A stretch of DNA of 43,536 bases. Origin: an uncultured Clostridium sp. (GTDB lineage: Bacteria > Bacillota_I > Bacilli_A > RF39 > UBA660). Under the pieces are notes generated by a model. That model saw only the letters and a program-made list of their open reading frames with translations, was not told the origin of the DNA and did not search any database. A program made the position numbers and the translations under genes. Location of the stretch: assembly GCA_946414595.1 (NCBI GenBank), contig CAMKPE010000014.1, positions 1 to 43,536 on the forward strand. Reading direction: 5' to 3'. Shown piece after piece: positions 42,013-43,536 of this stretch. Each line of letters starts with the position of its first letter. The first letter of the stretch is position 1.

Positions 42013-43125
42013 TTAATCACTTACATCAATATCTAAGTTAATATCAATCTTATAACCTTTATATTTATTTTGAACTTCATCATAGATTTCTTTATAAACT
42101 TCTTCTCTATTCTTTATTTTAAAATCAATAATTATGTCAAAACTAATACTCTTGTCTTCCTCATCTAGATAAAAACCATGCATTTGTAATATTCCTTCGT
42201 GAGAAAATACTATTTTTGCAACTTCTTTTTTTGTCTCTATTACTTTTTTATCTTTAGTATTTACTGAATAAACTCCAATTGTATGTAATATAACACCATA
42301 CTTTTTTAAAATTGTTTTAGTTATTTTTCTAGATAGTTTATCTATATCAGCAACTGATAAAGTATCAGCAACTTCAATATGAATTGATCCTAAATATTTA
42401 TCTGGTCCATAATCATTTAAAACTAAATCATAAGCACCTTGTATATCTTTTTCTTTTGTAATTTCTTTTTTAATTGATTTAGCTAAATCACTTTCAACTC
42501 TTACACCTAACATGTTATCTACTGATTCTTTAATTAACTCAATACCTGCTTTAATAATAAAGATAGATAATATTACACCAACATAGGCTTCTAAGCTTAA
42601 ATCAAATAACATATAAATTATTGCTGATGCTAAAACTGAAATTGATAGTATTGCATCATTAAATGCATCTGATCCACTAGCAACTAACGAATCTGAATTT
42701 ACATCTTTTCCTTTTTTCTTAACATAAAGTCCTAAAGCAAATTTAACTACTATACCTGCTATTAAAATTATTAAAGTTATTGTACTGTAATCTGCTACTT
42801 CTGGATTAATAATCTTTTTTATAGATTCCACCAAAGCAGTAATACCAGCATATAAAACGATTGCCGAAACAACTAAAGATGTCATATATTCAATTCTTCC
42901 ATATCCATATGGATGTTTTCTATCAGGCGCCTTTCCTGCTAATTTAGTTCCTACTATTGTGATAATACTTGATAAAGCATCACTTAAATTATTTACAGCA
43001 TCAGAAATAATTGCAATAGAATTAGCTAGGAATCCTACAAATGCTTTAAACCCTGCAAGTATTATATTAGCAATAATACTAATTATACTTGTTTTAATAA
43101 CCACTTTTTCACGATTATTTTTCAT
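42013..43125 (-). CDS. Cation diffusion facilitator, possibly manganese-selective
   Basis: Six membrane helices of the CDF family. The metal site in helix 2 reads N45-N-L-S-D49 (SDAVNNLSD) and in helix 5 DAFND (DxxxD); no His is present, which in this family points to Mn rather than Zn. HPYGYGRIEYM after helix 2 is the family loop. The cytoplasmic part is about 170 residues, long enough for two ferredoxin-like domains, unlike the usual single one. It is probably monocistronic or reads into the lipoprotein gene. Confidence 0.9.
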   Translation of the reverse strand: MKNNREKVVIKTSIISIIANIILAGFKAFVGFLANSIAIISDAVNNLSDALSSIITIVGTKLAGKAPDRKHPYGYGRIEYMTSLVVSAIVLYAGITALVESIKKIINPEVADYSTITLIILIAGIVVKFALGLYVKKKGKDVNSDSLVASGSDAFNDAILSISVLASAIIYMLFDLSLEAYVGVILSIFIIKAGIELIKESVDNMLGVRVESDLAKSIKKEITKEKDIQGAYDLVLNDYGPDKYLGSIHIEVADTLSVADIDKLSRKITKTILKKYGVILHTIGVYSVNTKDKKVIETKKEVAKIVFSHEGILQMHGFYLDEEDKSISFDIIIDFKIKNREEVYKEIYDEVQNKYKGYKIDINLDIDVSD

Positions 43126-43153
43126 GATTACACCTCATATAATAAATATATCA

Positions 43154-43178
43154 CAAAAAAACTAGTTCTCACTAGTTT
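43154..43178 (-). terminator. Terminator behind the tRNA-Arg fragment
   Basis: On the minus strand an AAACTAGT/ACTAGTTT hairpin with a 4-nt loop is followed by seven T, 11 bases past the CCA end of the tRNA fragment. It was probably the terminator of the intact tRNA gene. Confidence 0.8.
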
Positions 43179-43189
43179 CTTTTCATAAA

Positions 43190-43234
43190 TGGTGTCCCGG
43201 AAGGGATTCGAACTCTTGACCGACGCCTTAGAAG
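43190..43234 (-). other. 3' half of a tRNA-Arg(UCU) gene, probable attachment site
   Basis: The minus strand reads an anticodon loop CTTCTAA (anticodon TCT), the 3' anticodon stem, a five-base variable loop, a T-arm with TTCGAAT loop, seven acceptor bases, A and CCA. The sequence before the loop is AAAAA, which cannot pair with the stem, and no 5' half follows upstream, so the gene is cut at the anticodon loop. The T-stem has an A-C mismatch, a sign of decay. This is the usual trace of a tyrosine integrase that uses a tRNA 3' half as core site; the element should lie to the right. Confidence 0.8.
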
Positions 43235-43318
43235 TTTTTCGAGATTATTATTCCCACATTCATTTTAGTCTTATTTTACAGGTGTTTTAGGAGATGCTAT
43301 TTTAAGTCAAAAGAAAAA

Positions 43319-43342
43319 TCGCCATAAAACGTCGCCATAAAA
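43319..43342. repeat. Direct repeat next to the tRNA fragment
   Basis: Two copies of TCGCCATAAAA, 13 bases apart, lie about 85 bases inside the presumed element end. Short direct repeats at such distance can be integrase arm sites; nothing else supports this. The surrounding 43235-43379 holds no gene I can see. Confidence 0.5.
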
Positions 43343-43379
43343 ATAATCTTTTTGTTCGTAATATCTAAATCTTCCGAGC

Positions 43380-43406
43380 ATTTTAAAAGCTCCAAAACTG
43401 GAGCTT
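43380..43406 (-). terminator. Terminator of the partial gene at the right edge
   Basis: On the minus strand an AAGCTCCA/TGGAGCTT stem with a 4-nt loop is followed by TTAAAAT, a weak T-tract. Confidence 0.7.
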
Positions 43407-43411
43407 ATTTG

Positions 43412-43536
43412 TTATTCAGTTGGTTCTTTTGTTAAATTAATATTAATGAAATATGCCAATTTACCTTTGTAAGTAAATAGTATATCATATTTCCCTTCTG
43501 GATAATCCATATTAACATATCCATTTCCAACATACT
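43412..43536 (-). CDS. C-terminal end of an unknown protein, 5' part beyond window
   Basis: An open frame enters from the right edge and stops with TAA at 43412. The last 41 residues look like a beta strand-rich domain end (GYVNMDYPEGKYDILFTYKG, then FININLTKEPTE). No family can be named from this. Its position next to the tRNA fragment makes it the outermost gene of the presumed integrated element. Confidence 0.6.
   Translation of the reverse strand, partial: YVGNGYVNMDYPEGKYDILFTYKGKLAYFININLTKEPTE

Noticed and set aside
43190-43536. Group I intron in the anticodon loop of tRNA-Arg
   Set aside because: Introns of this kind are a few hundred bases and keep the 5' half nearby. Here a terminator and the end of a protein gene lie upstream and no 5' half is seen.
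1-43536. Mycoplasma genetic code (TGA as Trp)
   Set aside because: Trp is TGG in conserved motifs, and TGA ends genes such as trmR, ireB and the adenylation enzyme at expected lengths.

Overview
The window is strongly AT-rich (by eye well under a third G+C), uses the standard code (TGA works as a stop, for example at the end of trmR) and is packed with short-spaced genes, almost all on the minus strand. Gene content and order (ireB-ruvX-yrzB-mltG-trmR-trhP1-trhP2; rlmN-prpC-prkC-rsgA-rpe) are those of low-GC Firmicutes/Bacilli. No sporulation operon is seen, genes are compact, and many small membrane proteins are unfamiliar, so an uncultured, small-genome, gut-type Bacillus relative (Erysipelotrichia/RF39-like) is my best guess. 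Peptidoglycan enzymes and a PASTA kinase argue that the cell has a wall. I see no rRNA, complete tRNA, CRISPR array or insertion sequence.

Layout from left to right. 1-1244: start of a repeat-rich protein cut by the window edge. 1327-6821: phosphohexomutase with a membrane protein, trigger factor, GreA and a dGTPase-like HD enzyme. 6899-9694: a large secreted membrane-anchored surface protein and two small genes. 9778-14503: a seven-gene operon for tRNA U34 hydroxylation/methylation (TrhP1, TrhP2, TrmR), glycan-strand termination (MltG), YrzB, RuvX and IreB. 14554-17532: rhomboid protease, RluD-type pseudouridine synthase, LspA and a PRC-barrel protein. 17583-22651: RlmN, PrpC, PrkC, RsgA and Rpe. 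IreB, a known target of PrkC-type kinases, lies only 5 kb from kinase and phosphatase. 22724-26969: an unknown protein, an HNH-like protein, an LPG-synthase-like flippase/transporter and two coiled-coil membrane proteins.

27084-32848 is the most interesting part. An operon resembling dlt (adenylation enzyme, carrier protein, MBOAT acyltransferase, SGNH protein) contains a fold-III PLP decarboxylase between the adenylation and carrier-protein genes. The only plus-strand gene, acpS, whose product installs the carrier-protein arm, converges on it and overlaps its last gene by 15 bases. By analogy with butirosin biosynthesis, where a PLP enzyme decarboxylates a carrier-bound amino acid, this could put an amine-bearing acyl group other than D-alanine on an envelope polymer.

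33100-43125 is accessory: small membrane proteins, a Cys-rich protein, an operon of MscS, GNAT, SPL-like radical SAM enzyme and TfoX-N protein, then DUF1003, TraX-like, GNAT, zinc-ribbon and GGDEF proteins, a lipoprotein lacking a proper start codon, and a cation-efflux transporter. At 43190-43234 lies the 3' half of a tRNA-Arg(UCU) gene, cut in the anticodon loop and followed by its terminator. This is the expected scar of tRNA-targeted integration, so the sequence to its right is probably the end of an integrated element that leaves the window.

Signals: about twenty rho-independent terminators sit directly after stop codons, and many promoters directly behind them use an extended -10 reading TGTTATAAT with little -35.
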